NCBI RefSeq assembly: GCF_020905335.1 | Contig: NZ_JAJJMN010000001.1 | Coordinates: 3,955,236-4,019,235 of the forward strand | Reading direction: 5' to 3' | Source: Flavobacterium lipolyticum | GTDB taxonomy: Bacteria > Bacteroidota > Bacteroidia > Flavobacteriales > Flavobacteriaceae | Length of the DNA stretch: 64,000 nt | Shown here: in pieces, positions 40,965 through 49,859 of the stretch | Layout of the letters: the number at the start of each line of letters is the position of its first letter | Position numbering within the stretch: position 1 is the stretch's first letter | The notes under the pieces: generated by a model | The model's input: the letters and a program-made list of their open reading frames with translations, nothing else | Database searches by the model: none | Told to the model about the DNA's origin: nothing | Made by a program: the position numbers and the translations under genes

Positions 40965-41822
40965 TTATTCAATTGGTTTAGTAGCCATTTCACGATCGTT
41001 GCGCGACCATTCGCTCCAGGAACCTACATATAGTTTAGGGATGGGGATTCCGGCATAATCCATGGCCAGCAAAGTATGACAGGCGGTGACTCCTGAGCCA
41101 CAATGTACAATTATATTTTCAGGCTCTTTGTCGCCAATGATTCGGGAATATTTCTCTTGTAAAAATGGAGGAGATTGAAAAGAACCGTTAGCGACTAAAT
41201 TTTCGCTAAAAGGGACATTAATCGCACCCGGAATATGTCCTGCAATCAAATCCAGAGGTTCTGTCAGACCGTCAAATCGATTTTTGTCTCTTACATCAAT
41301 GACAATGTTTTCGTTGTTATTTCGGGCTTTTTCGACTTCTTCAATGTCAGCAGTTTTTAACGTCCATTTTGAAATAGGATATCTTTCAGTCGTTTTAAAA
41401 GTTTCGATTTCAGCATTTACCGGAAAACCTGCTTTTGCAGCTTCCTGTAAACCGCCATTTAAAACCTGAACTTTTTCATGTCCTATCGCCCGAAGCATCC
41501 ACCAAAAGCGGGCTGCCGCGTTTGATCCGTTTTTATCATCATAAATTACGACATGACTTTCAGGTGAAATTCCTGCTTTAGAAAGTACCTCAGAAAATTT
41601 CTCTATGGATGGTAAGGGATGTCTTCCGCCGTTTGAAGGATCGGTCGCTACGGTTGCCAGGTCCTTGTTTAAATCGATATAACGCGCTCCTTTAAGATGT
41701 TCACTGCGATAATTTTCTTCTGCGTTTATTCCGGCTCTGGCGTCAATGAGAATAATTTCAGGTGAATTAGAGCGTTGTACTAATTCTTTAGGGCTTAGGA
41801 TCGGTGAAAGTTTAGTGGCCAT
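40965..41822 (-). CDS. Rhodanese-type sulfurtransferase (3-mercaptopyruvate/thiosulfate)
   Basis: 285 residues with two rhodanese domains. The active Cys is Cys241 in IIVHCGSGVTACHT; the CGSGVTA loop is the form usually seen in 3-mercaptopyruvate sulfurtransferases. The N-terminal domain has the LIDAR and HLKGARYIDLN motifs. No signal peptide is present. It precedes the ModF-like gene on the same strand with an 18-base gap. Confidence 0.92.
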   Translation of the reverse strand: MATKLSPILSPKELVQRSNSPEIILIDARAGINAEENYRSEHLKGARYIDLNKDLATVATDPSNGGRHPLPSIEKFSEVLSKAGISPESHVVIYDDKNGSNAAARFWWMLRAIGHEKVQVLNGGLQEAAKAGFPVNAEIETFKTTERYPISKWTLKTADIEEVEKARNNNENIVIDVRDKNRFDGLTEPLDLIAGHIPGAINVPFSENLVANGSFQSPPFLQEKYSRIIGDKEPENIIVHCGSGVTACHTLLAMDYAGIPIPKLYVGSWSEWSRNDREMATKPIE

Positions 41823-41868
41823 CTTAAAAAAGTTTATTTTTTAGAACTCTTATATAAAATCGGGGTAT

Positions 41869-42678
41869 TTAGTCTGCGAAGGCCTGTGTATAAAAAATTA
41901 AAAAAGTATGGTTTGTTTTATCATATCGCAAGCAATCCCAATTACTATAAACAGAACTTGTAGCAAGGCAAAGAGTATTTGACAGATTGGTTCTCGAAAC
42001 GTTTTTTGCAAAGGATCCATGGTCTAATGCAAAATCGTCGTCTTTTGAAAGGTCAGTAATTTTAGCCGCAACATAGGTTTCTAAATAATTATCGGGATGT
42101 TCTTTAAGAGCGTCTTCATTGTAAAATAAAAATTCATCTGCAAATTGATAGTCAAGTGTTCTGAAAAAACTAGTATCAGAATCGGTGTCAGCAAAGCCAT
42201 TTTTGACTTTAATGTCTTTGTATAATTCAGCATATTCAGAAGTTAGGCCGTTATAGAGTAAAATCGAAATTTTGACCTTCTTTTTATCGTAAACGATAAA
42301 AACAAAATCATTACTGTCTTCCTGAAATAGATTTCCTTTGGCCATAGAAAGTAATTCGTAGTTAGGATTTTCGCTAAAAAAAGACTGTTGCTCTTTGCTT
42401 AGTTTTTGAATCCATTTATCATGAATAACTGAAAAGAGCTTTTTTTCTGAAAATTGCTTTAAGTCCTTTTTATGCTCTGTTATTTGGGCTGTAAATTCAG
42501 GATTGTCGTAGGTTGAGATCTCATAGTTTGGAGAACCAACAGACTTATTTTCTGAAGTTTTTTTGTGTGTACTTTCTTTTTTAGTATTGGCGGGAGTGTT
42601 TATTTTATCTTCCGGTTGTTTTGAATTGCAGGCAAATAGTAATAGTGTGAGACCCACTACGGCGATTGTATTTTTCAT
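41869..42678 (-). CDS. Lipoprotein of unknown function
   Basis: 269 residues with a lipoprotein signal (MKNTIAVVGLTLLLFACNSK, Cys17) and a Lys/Thr/Ser-rich linker of about 40 residues. The rest is a mixed fold with DFVFIVYDKKKVKISILLYNG and FADEFLFYNEDALKEHP, and two Cys residues near the end that could form a disulfide. I do not recognise the family. It lies between the sulfurtransferase and the DUF1398 genes, all on the minus strand. Confidence 0.7.
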   Translation of the reverse strand: MKNTIAVVGLTLLLFACNSKQPEDKINTPANTKKESTHKKTSENKSVGSPNYEISTYDNPEFTAQITEHKKDLKQFSEKKLFSVIHDKWIQKLSKEQQSFFSENPNYELLSMAKGNLFQEDSNDFVFIVYDKKKVKISILLYNGLTSEYAELYKDIKVKNGFADTDSDTSFFRTLDYQFADEFLFYNEDALKEHPDNYLETYVAAKITDLSKDDDFALDHGSFAKNVSRTNLSNTLCLATSSVYSNWDCLRYDKTNHTFLIFYTQAFAD

Positions 42679-42720
42679 TAAGTAGGATTCTTTGGATCGT
42701 TTTATTTTAGGATTAAAAGG

Positions 42721-43110
42721 TTAACCTGGAATTTTCTCGATTAGGATTTCATTTTCGTCTTTGTCAAAATAAGTACAGGTCATTTCTATAATATCGACTC
42801 TCCATTTGTCTATTCCACATTGAGCAGCGTGACGGCAAAAAGTAAGGTAATCGGTCTGACCATCCTGATGCATCACTAAAAATTCGATAAAACGTTCTTT
42901 ATTCGGAACCGATTCTACTTTTATCTCGTCGTATTTTTCGTCAGCCGTTACATGATAATTGTTTACTCCGTAGTATTCCACATGTCCGTCATGCACGAAA
43001 GTATCATAGCCTTTTACGCCTAAAATGATTAAGTCCTGAATATAATTAGGGAAGTCAGCACCGGTTTGTACTTTGGCATGTGCTTCTTTGATTTGTTCTA
43101 TTGTAAACAT
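42721..43110 (-). CDS. DUF1398 family protein
   Basis: 129 residues. The pattern MFTIEQIKEAHAKVQTGADFP, YIQDLIILGVKGYDTFVHDG and HQDGQTDYLTFCRHAAQCGIDKW is typical of DUF1398 (YbcV type). The family is small, cytoplasmic and of unknown function; some members were once called phage envelope proteins. No phage genes are near. It is the first gene of a possible run with the downstream lipoprotein gene, 42 bases apart. Confidence 0.85.
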   Translation of the reverse strand: MFTIEQIKEAHAKVQTGADFPNYIQDLIILGVKGYDTFVHDGHVEYYGVNNYHVTADEKYDEIKVESVPNKERFIEFLVMHQDGQTDYLTFCRHAAQCGIDKWRVDIIEMTCTYFDKDENEILIEKIPG

Positions 43111-43459
43111 ATATTTTAATTTTAAATGATGTGAATTAAAAAGAATAATTGTGGTGTTTTTTACTTGTTTTCTCTGAGTTGTGCAGCAAGGTGTGTCTGT
43201 TTTCTTTTCCGGAAACTTGTAAAAAGGGAACTAACATAATTGGTTTGGTTAATTTGTGTTATTGATTCAAAAATACAATTTATGATTTTAAAATGGAATT
43301 GAAAATGCAATAAATAATAAATAGCAGAAAGTGAAATTCTCCTATTTTTCTTAATATATTGTATTTTAACGAGTATTTTATCACTTTGTGGAGTTTCTTT
43401 TTCAGCGTATCATTTTGTCAGTAATTTAGTAAAAGAATTTTGCACCTAAATTTGACATT
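43111..43459. other. Gene-free gap between divergent genes
   Basis: 349 AT-rich bases between DUF1398 and the next plus-strand gene. It holds the TAAATTTG box at 43447; no repeat or hairpin was recognised. Confidence 0.5.
43447..43454 (+). promoter_or_regulatory. -7 box just before the secreted protein gene
   Basis: TAAATTTG, exact match; the ATG is six bases after the box, which predicts a leader of zero to two bases. The -33 element is unclear. Confidence 0.4.
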
Positions 43460-44152
43460 ATGAAAACAGTCTTACTTTTGTTTCTAATTGCTTCTCCCGT
43501 ATTTGCGCAGGAAATGAATACATTTGATTTTGCTGTGATAAATTCGACTGTGATTTCGCCAAATATTGATCTGGATAAGGGGAGAAGTGTCATTGCGGGA
43601 AATAAAAATCAGTATTCGGCTTATTTTCAGTACGCGCTTACCATGTGTCAGGATGATATTATTTTTGGAGCAGGTGTTAATAAAACTGAATTAGACCGAA
43701 CCTACGTTGGTTATATTGGTAAGATGTGTGATAAGTTTCGTGCAACAATCTCTGTGGGTTATGTAGAATCCCGAAGTGGATATGACGGAACCTTTACGGG
43801 TTTTAGTGTATCCTGGCATTTTGGTGAGAATACTTTCATTGGAGGAAGTCTGGCAAATCTGCATTCTTCCAGTATTCATAATGGTAGTGATGAGGGGTTT
43901 GGCTATTATAAAAAACTGGCTCCAAAAGTCTTTGCGAGTTATGAAATTGTTCCCAACCTTATTGTTTTTGGACAATTAAACAGCAGGGTTAATGATATTG
44001 CACTGAAGTATCAGAATGCTCGTTTTTCGGCAGGAGGATTTTATTCCGGCCATGGAGAAGAAGGAATTTTCGGAACGGTTAATGTGGGACGTTTTGCGGT
44101 TTCCTGCAGTACTACTTTTGATAAAGTTAATTTTGGACTGAAGTTTCAATAA
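43460..44152 (+). CDS. Secreted or outer-membrane beta-rich protein
   Basis: 230 residues with a short signal peptide (MKTVLLLFLIASPVFAQ). The mature part alternates hydrophobic and polar residues in strands (FRATISVGYVESRSGYDG, FTGFSVSWHFGENTFIGGSL, FGTVNVGRFAVSCSTTFDKV) and ends in Phe-Gln after NFGLKFQ. This pattern would fit a small outer-membrane beta barrel of roughly ten strands. No family is recognised. It is a single-gene unit converging on the MscS gene. Confidence 0.7.
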   Translation: MKTVLLLFLIASPVFAQEMNTFDFAVINSTVISPNIDLDKGRSVIAGNKNQYSAYFQYALTMCQDDIIFGAGVNKTELDRTYVGYIGKMCDKFRATISVGYVESRSGYDGTFTGFSVSWHFGENTFIGGSLANLHSSSIHNGSDEGFGYYKKLAPKVFASYEIVPNLIVFGQLNSRVNDIALKYQNARFSAGGFYSGHGEEGIFGTVNVGRFAVSCSTTFDKVNFGLKFQ

Positions 44153-44194
44153 AGGAGTCCTGAATTGTGGCATGAAATGATTTGAAGAGCAAAA

Positions 44195-45031
44195 CTACTT
44201 TTTAAGTGTTATTACCTGCTGTGGATAAGGAATATCAATACCGCCTTCATCAAAACGTTTTTTAATGCTTTGGAGCAAATCACAATAGAGGATAAAGCCC
44301 TCTGTAGAGTTTTTTGCCCATGCCCATGCTTTTAAGGTTACACTTGAGTCTGCCAGTGCTACTACACGAGCTACAACCAGAGGTGTGTTTTGTTTTTTAC
44401 TTTCGGCAGTTCGGGTATCGATAAAAAACGGATGTTTGGCAATTTCGTCTTGCATGATTTCTAAGGCTTTTTCAATATCAGACTGATAACCAATACCGAT
44501 TTCGATGATTTTGCAACATTTGCTATCGTGCATGTTGGTGTTGACAATAATCTGGGCGCTGATTACTGAATTTGGAATGATAATCCGGTTGTTTTCGGCA
44601 TCTTTCAGGACCACTTGTCTTAGATTGATATCTTCTACAGTACCCACAAAATTGTTGATGGTAATTTTATCGTTGATGCGAAAGGGTTTAAAAATAACAA
44701 GAAATATTCCGCTTACAATATTGCTTAAGGCTTGTTGGGAAGCCAGACCGGCAACAATTGAGATTACTCCGGCTCCTGCCAGAACGGAGTGACCTATTAT
44801 TTTAAATTCGGGAATCTGAATTAACGCAAAGGCAAATCCTAAAATATAAATTACAGTAATGATCAGGTGCTTCAGGAACTTAAAGCCGGTAGCATCATAT
44901 TCTTTATTGGCCTGTTTGCGATACAAAAAATAACGAAGTACCTTATCGGTAATCGCGCCAAGAATTACAGTGGTAATCGCTATAACGGCAATGAAAATCC
45001 CTATTCTAAAGTCTTTTAAGTAGTCGATCAT
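44195..45031 (-). CDS. Small-conductance mechanosensitive channel (MscS family)
   Basis: 278 residues from the ATG at 45031; an in-frame TTG at 45064 would add 11. Three membrane helices at the N-terminus are followed by the pore-lining TM3 rich in Gly and Ala (LAGAGVISIVAGLASQQALSNIVSGIFL). The beta domain IND-KITINNFVGTVEDINLRQVVL and the alpha/beta domain follow, ending in VITLKK. MscS channels open under membrane tension and release solutes on hypo-osmotic shock. The length is close to E. coli MscS (286). Confidence 0.93.
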   Translation of the reverse strand: MIDYLKDFRIGIFIAVIAITTVILGAITDKVLRYFLYRKQANKEYDATGFKFLKHLIITVIYILGFAFALIQIPEFKIIGHSVLAGAGVISIVAGLASQQALSNIVSGIFLVIFKPFRINDKITINNFVGTVEDINLRQVVLKDAENNRIIIPNSVISAQIIVNTNMHDSKCCKIIEIGIGYQSDIEKALEIMQDEIAKHPFFIDTRTAESKKQNTPLVVARVVALADSSVTLKAWAWAKNSTEGFILYCDLLQSIKKRFDEGGIDIPYPQQVITLKK

Positions 45032-45121
45032 AGGTTTTAAGTTTGAAAAAAATCCAAAAAACAACTTTTGTCAGAATGTGCTTTTTGGATTTTTGTAATT
45101 TATATCAGATTGAATTTTGCT

Positions 45122-45559
45122 TTAAAGTCCAACAAAATCATCACTTTTTGGAAAGATGCTTAATGCTTCGATGGCGATTTCCGGCGTTGGAGAAGCTAGT
45201 TTACGAAGTTTAGTATCCATCCAGGCCCCGTCAACTGTAATAACAGCACAAAGCGTATCGTCTTCTCTTCTGAATTCATGAATGATCGACCAGCGTGAAG
45301 CATCGGCTTTCATTTTTGAGGTTTTGGTATGAATAAATATTTTATCGGAAAGTTTTAGTTCTTTTCTGAAAATACATTCTTCTCTAAACAAAACAGGTCC
45401 AAAACCCTGCGTTTGCATTACTCTTAAAGTTAAACCCAGTTCTTCAAGGATTTCAATACGATGCTGTGCGCCAAAATCGTAATAAGCACTGTGACGAACG
45501 TGAAAGTTTGGGTCAAGATCCGACCAGCGAAAAGAGATTTCTTTAATAAATGAAGCCAT
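45122..45559 (-). CDS. Acyl-CoA thioesterase (4HBT hot-dog family)
   Basis: 145 residues with the single hot-dog fold of 4-hydroxybenzoyl-CoA thioesterases. The substrate loop is RWSDLDPNFHVRHSAYYDFG, where the Asp and the following residues correspond to the catalytic region. Later strands (FIHTKTSKMKADASRWSIIHEF) complete the fold. The acyl substrate is unknown. It lies 90 bases upstream of the MscS gene on the same strand, with no clear coupling. Confidence 0.85.
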   Translation of the reverse strand: MASFIKEISFRWSDLDPNFHVRHSAYYDFGAQHRIEILEELGLTLRVMQTQGFGPVLFREECIFRKELKLSDKIFIHTKTSKMKADASRWSIIHEFRREDDTLCAVITVDGAWMDTKLRKLASPTPEIAIEALSIFPKSDDFVGL

Positions 45560-45643
45560 TTTGTAATTGTAATTTTAATGAAAAACCGAAATTACGAATA
45601 TTTATATCTCTTTTGGAAAACGGAAGAATATTTTACTTTAATT

Positions 45644-46129
45644 TTAACTGCTTTTTTTATGTTTTTCAAACTCCTCTTGTAATTTTTTCAGTTTTGGAAC
45701 AATAGTAGTCTGGCAGAACGGAGCTTCTTTTCGGGTTTCGTAATAGTGTAGAAATTGTTCTTCGTTGCTTTTAAAGGCAGTAAAAGGTAAGATCTTGGTA
45801 ATGTGTTTTCGGTCTAATTTATGATCCAGTTTTTGGAGTATTTCTGAAATTTGAGCAGCTTCATTGTTGTCGAAAAAGTAAATAGCAGATCGGTATTTTT
45901 CTCTCATACTGTGATTTGAAGTGCTGGAATGTGTAATTAAGTGTGCTTCAATGAGTACTTCTAACGGGATAATACGGGAATCAAAATCAACAAGAACGGC
46001 TTCCGAAAAAGTATCGTCAGGTGCTTCAGACTTTATCCAGCCCTGCCGCACATTGGTTACTCCTTTAAAAAAATCAAAAACTGCTTCAATACACCAATGA
46101 CAGCCTCCTCCAAAACCTATTGTATTCAT
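45644..46129 (-). CDS. MsrA-family methionine sulfoxide reductase, divergent
   Basis: 161 residues. The catalytic motif is GGGCHWCIEAVF (Cys10 and Cys13), in place of the usual GCFWxxE; Phe is replaced by His. YRSAIYFFDNNEAAQ and the HSSTSNHSMREKYRSA block match the MsrA fold. The Glu after the Cys pair is retained (CIEAVF). It is probably an active or specialised S-sulfoxide reductase. A second, standard msrA lies 107 bases upstream on the same strand, so the two may act together. Confidence 0.8.
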   Translation of the reverse strand: MNTIGFGGGCHWCIEAVFDFFKGVTNVRQGWIKSEAPDDTFSEAVLVDFDSRIIPLEVLIEAHLITHSSTSNHSMREKYRSAIYFFDNNEAAQISEILQKLDHKLDRKHITKILPFTAFKSNEEQFLHYYETRKEAPFCQTTIVPKLKKLQEEFEKHKKSS

Positions 46130-46173
46130 TTGATTACGGTCTTATTAATTCCAGTCTATTTTGATCCAATACG

Positions 46174-46220
46174 ATCTCCAATAAAGTTTTGAAATTTTTA
46201 TGATCTTCTTTATTGGAGAT
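46174..46220. repeat. Inverted repeat between the two msrA genes
   Basis: ATCTCCAATAAAG (46174-46186) and its complement (46208-46220) with a 21-base loop, no T run on the minus strand. It could stabilise or attenuate the two-gene transcript. Confidence 0.5.
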
Positions 46221-46236
46221 AAAAAATGGTTTATAT

Positions 46237-46731
46237 TTAGATTAAGAAGCTTTCTTCAAATCTTTCAAAGTGACAGGTGTATCCATTTGGATGTTTTTGC
46301 AGATAGTCCTGATGCTCCGGTTCGGCAGCCCAAAAAGTACTATAAGGTTCTAAAGTGGTTACTGCAGTTTCTCCCCATTTTTTTGAAATATCTACAAGAT
46401 TAATGACCTCTTTGGCAATGGCCTTTTCCTCTTCGTTTTGATAAAAAATGGCTGAACGATAACTGGAACCCCTATCATTGCCCTGACGATCGATCGTAGT
46501 AGGATTGTGAATGCGGTAAAAGTAATCCAGAATCTCTCTAAAGGTTGTAACTTCAGGATCATAGGTCAGTTCTATTCCCTCGGCATGGCCGGGATGATTT
46601 CTGTAAGTTGGGTTTTCATTTTGTCCGCCAATGTAACCTACTTCAGTATTTAAAATTCCCGGACGGGTTCTGAACAGTTCTTCCATTCCCCAGAAGCAGC
46701 CTCCTGCGATATATGCTTTTTTAGTTTCCAT
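46237..46731 (-). CDS. msrA: Peptide-methionine (S)-S-oxide reductase
   Basis: 164 residues. The catalytic Cys is Cys12 in [12 protein letters not shown], the standard MsrA motif. [20 protein letters not shown] with the conserved substrate pocket and [13 protein letters not shown] are also present. MsrA repairs oxidised methionine in proteins, using thioredoxin. It has no signal peptide, so it works in the cytoplasm. It precedes the divergent MsrA-like gene on the same strand. Confidence 0.95.
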   Translation of the reverse strand: METKKAYIAGGCFWGMEELFRTRPGILNTEVGYIGGQNENPTYRNHPGHAEGIELTYDPEVTTFREILDYFYRIHNPTTIDRQGNDRGSSYRSAIFYQNEEEKAIAKEVINLVDISKKWGETAVTTLEPYSTFWAAEPEHQDYLQKHPNGYTCHFERFEESFLI

Positions 46732-46922
46732 ATTTTACAATTGTTATTGATGTACTGAAATTTTAGTACTGCAATTTACTAAATATGCAAATAGTATTAA
46801 TGGTAATTGTTTATATTGCAGTTCGTCAATTGTTTGTGCTTTTTTTGATGCCTTGTCGGTTCCGTTATGGTTTTCTGAAACTGCAAAACAAAAAATTCTC
46901 TTCGCCCATCTTTAATTTTTGT

Positions 46923-47321
46923 TTAATTGATCCATCCGTTTTCTTTCAGATGTGTGAAGATAATTTTATCAACCTCTGAAATGATGTCGAGATCTTTATA
47001 ATTTAACCATTTAATTTCGGCTATTTCATTGCTTTCCTTTGGAGTTCCGGTGTAATCTGCCTTGTAGCAGGTCATTTTTACGGTAATTCCATCTGCATGT
47101 CCGTCAGACTGCGCTTTGAAAGTTCCCACATATTCGATAGATTCCGGTAGGATTTCAACACTTAGTTCTTCCTGGATTTCCCTAATTAGAGTTTGTTCAT
47201 CGGTTTCGTTAGCTTCTCTTTTTCCGCCCGGAATATAATATTTGTTTTTCCCTCTTGATTTAGTGCTTAAAATTTGGCCATTCTCGACTTTAATTAATGC
47301 AATTTTATCAATTTCAATCAT
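46923..47321 (-). CDS. NUDIX hydrolase (MutT-like)
   Basis: 132 residues, essentially a single NUDIX domain. The box starts GGKREANE and ends REIQEELSV. The N-terminal KIALIKVENGQILSTKSRGKN and YYIPGGKRE follow the MutT pattern. The substrate is not known. It lies 20 bases from the ankyrin-repeat gene on the same strand and may share its transcript. Confidence 0.88.
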   Translation of the reverse strand: MIEIDKIALIKVENGQILSTKSRGKNKYYIPGGKREANETDEQTLIREIQEELSVEILPESIEYVGTFKAQSDGHADGITVKMTCYKADYTGTPKESNEIAEIKWLNYKDLDIISEVDKIIFTHLKENGWIN

Positions 47322-47341
47322 CAGTTTGTTTATTAATTTAT

Positions 47342-48406
47342 TTATATTTTATAATTGGGTGTATCAAGTAAAATGGGTGTTGTATTCGCCAGAACCCATT
47401 TAGTAGCCAGTTCGCATAAAAAAATAAGTTCATCAGACTCTCCGTCTCCGTTTTTGCGAATATCTTTTATAATTGAATTGGCTTCTTCAAGTTCTTGATC
47501 AGACAGACAATGGTTTGAAGATAGGTGGGTAAAAAGTGCATCTAACATCTTTTTAAAATCAATATTCCAGTTTCCGCCTCCATTACGGTAGATTTCGTCT
47601 CTCACTTTTCCTGAAATACGGACCACTTCACCCTGAATCGTTTTTGCACTGCCTTTTGATGGGACCAATAGCTCCCAAAGTTCTTCGTATTGTTTTTGCC
47701 AGGTACCACCGTTTACAACAATTGGAGACATGCCATCGTGCAGAATTCGTTTTTTTACTGGCGGAACATCAAAAATAGTGTAAAGCTCATTTAATGCAAA
47801 ATCTGTATCACTCAAAGAATCTTTATTGAAATTCTCCCGATGAAATTCAAAATCTTCCCCTCGTCGTGTAACAGTGTCTTTCATCTCTTGTGTTATTTCA
47901 AGGGAGGATTTCAGAAGTATTTTTGATATTTCTGCCAAATTGATGAGGTTGATATTACTGGCTCGTTTTAAAGCATATACTAATGGCGTTTGCTTGTCTC
48001 TGTTTAAAGCATTGGTAGCTGCTCCGTATTCAATCAGCTTTTTAACTGCGGCTACATTAAAACCACTGCCGGCTGCAAAGTGTAATGGTGTATTATCATT
48101 ATAATCGAGTACATTGATATCGGCACCCAATTCTAAAAAAGGGGCTATATCTCCACTACGTATCGAAGCGTGCTGGTGCAGTGCAGTACGGTTATAAGTG
48201 TCAATAGCTTCGAGATGTGCGCCTTTTTGTACTAACCAGTGTACAAGCTCATTTGGGATTCCCCAAAAGCTCAATGCTGTTGTTTTTCCGTAACCGCCTC
48301 TTGCGTCTAATTCACAAGTGTCGAATACTTTTTTTAGAGCTTCAATGTCTTTCTTTTTAATTAATTCGTCAAAATTTTTTGGAAGCGTTTTTCTTTTTTT
48401 AGCCAT
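47342..48406 (-). CDS. Ankyrin repeat protein
   Basis: 354 residues. Three to four ankyrin repeats lie at about 30-155, with TALSFWGIPNELVHWLVQKG, TALHQHASIRSGDIAPFLELG and TPLHFAAGSGFNVAAVKKLIEYGA. The rest is a helical C-terminal region without known motifs. No signal peptide is present. A poly-Lys N-terminus (MAKKRKTLPKN) precedes the repeats. It probably mediates a protein contact; the partner is unknown. Confidence 0.8.
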   Translation of the reverse strand: MAKKRKTLPKNFDELIKKKDIEALKKVFDTCELDARGGYGKTTALSFWGIPNELVHWLVQKGAHLEAIDTYNRTALHQHASIRSGDIAPFLELGADINVLDYNDNTPLHFAAGSGFNVAAVKKLIEYGAATNALNRDKQTPLVYALKRASNINLINLAEISKILLKSSLEITQEMKDTVTRRGEDFEFHRENFNKDSLSDTDFALNELYTIFDVPPVKKRILHDGMSPIVVNGGTWQKQYEELWELLVPSKGSAKTIQGEVVRISGKVRDEIYRNGGGNWNIDFKKMLDALFTHLSSNHCLSDQELEEANSIIKDIRKNGDGESDELIFLCELATKWVLANTTPILLDTPNYKI

Positions 48407-48450
48407 TATTTTATTGTTTGTGCTTTTTCACAATTCTTTTTCAACGGAGT

Positions 48451-49722
48451 TTACAGTTTATTCAAAAGTTCCTTTTTTAGATAAATTTCGCCCTCTTTTA
48501 TTGTCATTTCAACTGTTGTGATATTTTTAATATCTTCTAACGGATTTTTTTCAAGTACGATCAAGTCGGCAGATTTTCCAATTTCGATTGTGCCCCAAAT
48601 GCGATCTTCGTTAAAGAATATTGCAGGAGTTATTGTTGCTGATTTTAGGATTGTTAAATTGTCGATTCCTGCTTTAGACCAATTATACATTTCTTCAAAC
48701 ATATTAAAACCATTCATTTGAAAACTATTTCCAGGATCGCTTCCTAAAAGCAATAAACAATTATTTTTATGTAGTTTCCTTACTATTTCCTGTTTGTAAG
48801 CAAAAGTAGGGAGGTATTTTTCTTTGTTGAGCAAAACTTTTTCCAAACCTGCTTTCTCAATTGCTTGGCTATATTGAGTTTCCCATTTTTTTAAATATTT
48901 AGTTGGTAAATTTGAATAGGTGAGTCGGTTTTTATATTCGTTTGGGTATTGTAAATCATATGCCATTAAGTCCCAATCTAAGGTTGGACAATTAAAAACC
49001 TTTCTTTCCTGTGTTAGTTTGATTGCGTTGTTTAATTCATTTTCATCTTTTATTTTATCATATCCTGCCAGATGTTCGATACTTTTAAAACCTGAATTTA
49101 GGACTTTGTCGATTTTTATCCCGCTTGGATAATGTCCACAAACAATCACATTATTTTTGTTCGCAGAAGCCATTAAATTATCAAAAACCGTTTCATTTGC
49201 TATGCTGAATAATTTTATGAAATTAATGTCATTTTTTTTAATTTCAGCCATCAAACTGTCAAATTGTATTTCATTATATTTGACGTCACGTGTAATAATA
49301 TGACTGTAATATAGTTTAGGAGTAATTGTATTTGGACTGTGTTTTAATCGCTCTTTTAGTTGTAATTGAGGAGTTTTCGTATTCATAATACGCAAACGAG
49401 TAACCCCTGCAGCAATATTTTCGATTAGCAAGGTGTCAACTTTACTTTCAACGGGTAAATGACTGTGCATTTCGGTTAATCCAGGCATTAAATATTTTCC
49501 TTTTCCTTGTATTACTTTGATTTTCCTAATCTTAGGTAAGTTCTTAAAGTCATCAATCTGAACTATTTTGCCATTTTGAATTAAAACACTTTTGTTGTTA
49601 ATAATGTCCAAATTGGTCATTGGCAGCAAATTAATATCCTTTATAATAAATTCACTTTTATTCTGCGCTTGTACATTAATTAATAGTAAGAAGTATAGAG
49701 AAAATGTTAGTTTAATTTTCAT
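48451..49722 (-). CDS. Amidohydrolase family protein, secreted
   Basis: 423 residues with a signal peptide (MKIKLTFSLYFLLLINVQAQ). The metal-binding HxH motif is in LMPGLTEMHSHLPVES. Other barrel motifs are VIVCGHYPSG, SIEHLAGYDK and LLLGSDPGN; the last supplies the conserved Asp. The usual C-terminal IGKSADLIVLEKNPLEDI strand is present. The enzyme should hydrolyse an amide or related bond in the periplasm; the substrate is unknown. It starts a few bases from a gene-free spacer before DUF2071. Confidence 0.88.
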   Translation of the reverse strand: MKIKLTFSLYFLLLINVQAQNKSEFIIKDINLLPMTNLDIINNKSVLIQNGKIVQIDDFKNLPKIRKIKVIQGKGKYLMPGLTEMHSHLPVESKVDTLLIENIAAGVTRLRIMNTKTPQLQLKERLKHSPNTITPKLYYSHIITRDVKYNEIQFDSLMAEIKKNDINFIKLFSIANETVFDNLMASANKNNVIVCGHYPSGIKIDKVLNSGFKSIEHLAGYDKIKDENELNNAIKLTQERKVFNCPTLDWDLMAYDLQYPNEYKNRLTYSNLPTKYLKKWETQYSQAIEKAGLEKVLLNKEKYLPTFAYKQEIVRKLHKNNCLLLLGSDPGNSFQMNGFNMFEEMYNWSKAGIDNLTILKSATITPAIFFNEDRIWGTIEIGKSADLIVLEKNPLEDIKNITTVEMTIKEGEIYLKKELLNKL

Positions 49723-49859
49723 TTTTTCTGTGGTTTGGTTTTTATTTTTTTTGGATTATGTTTAGTAAGTTCGGTATATTTTGAGGAATACAAGGTGCAA
49801 ATCATCTTTAAATTCGGACTTAAAGAGAGCTCTCGAAACAAGACTGCTATGGTCACTGA

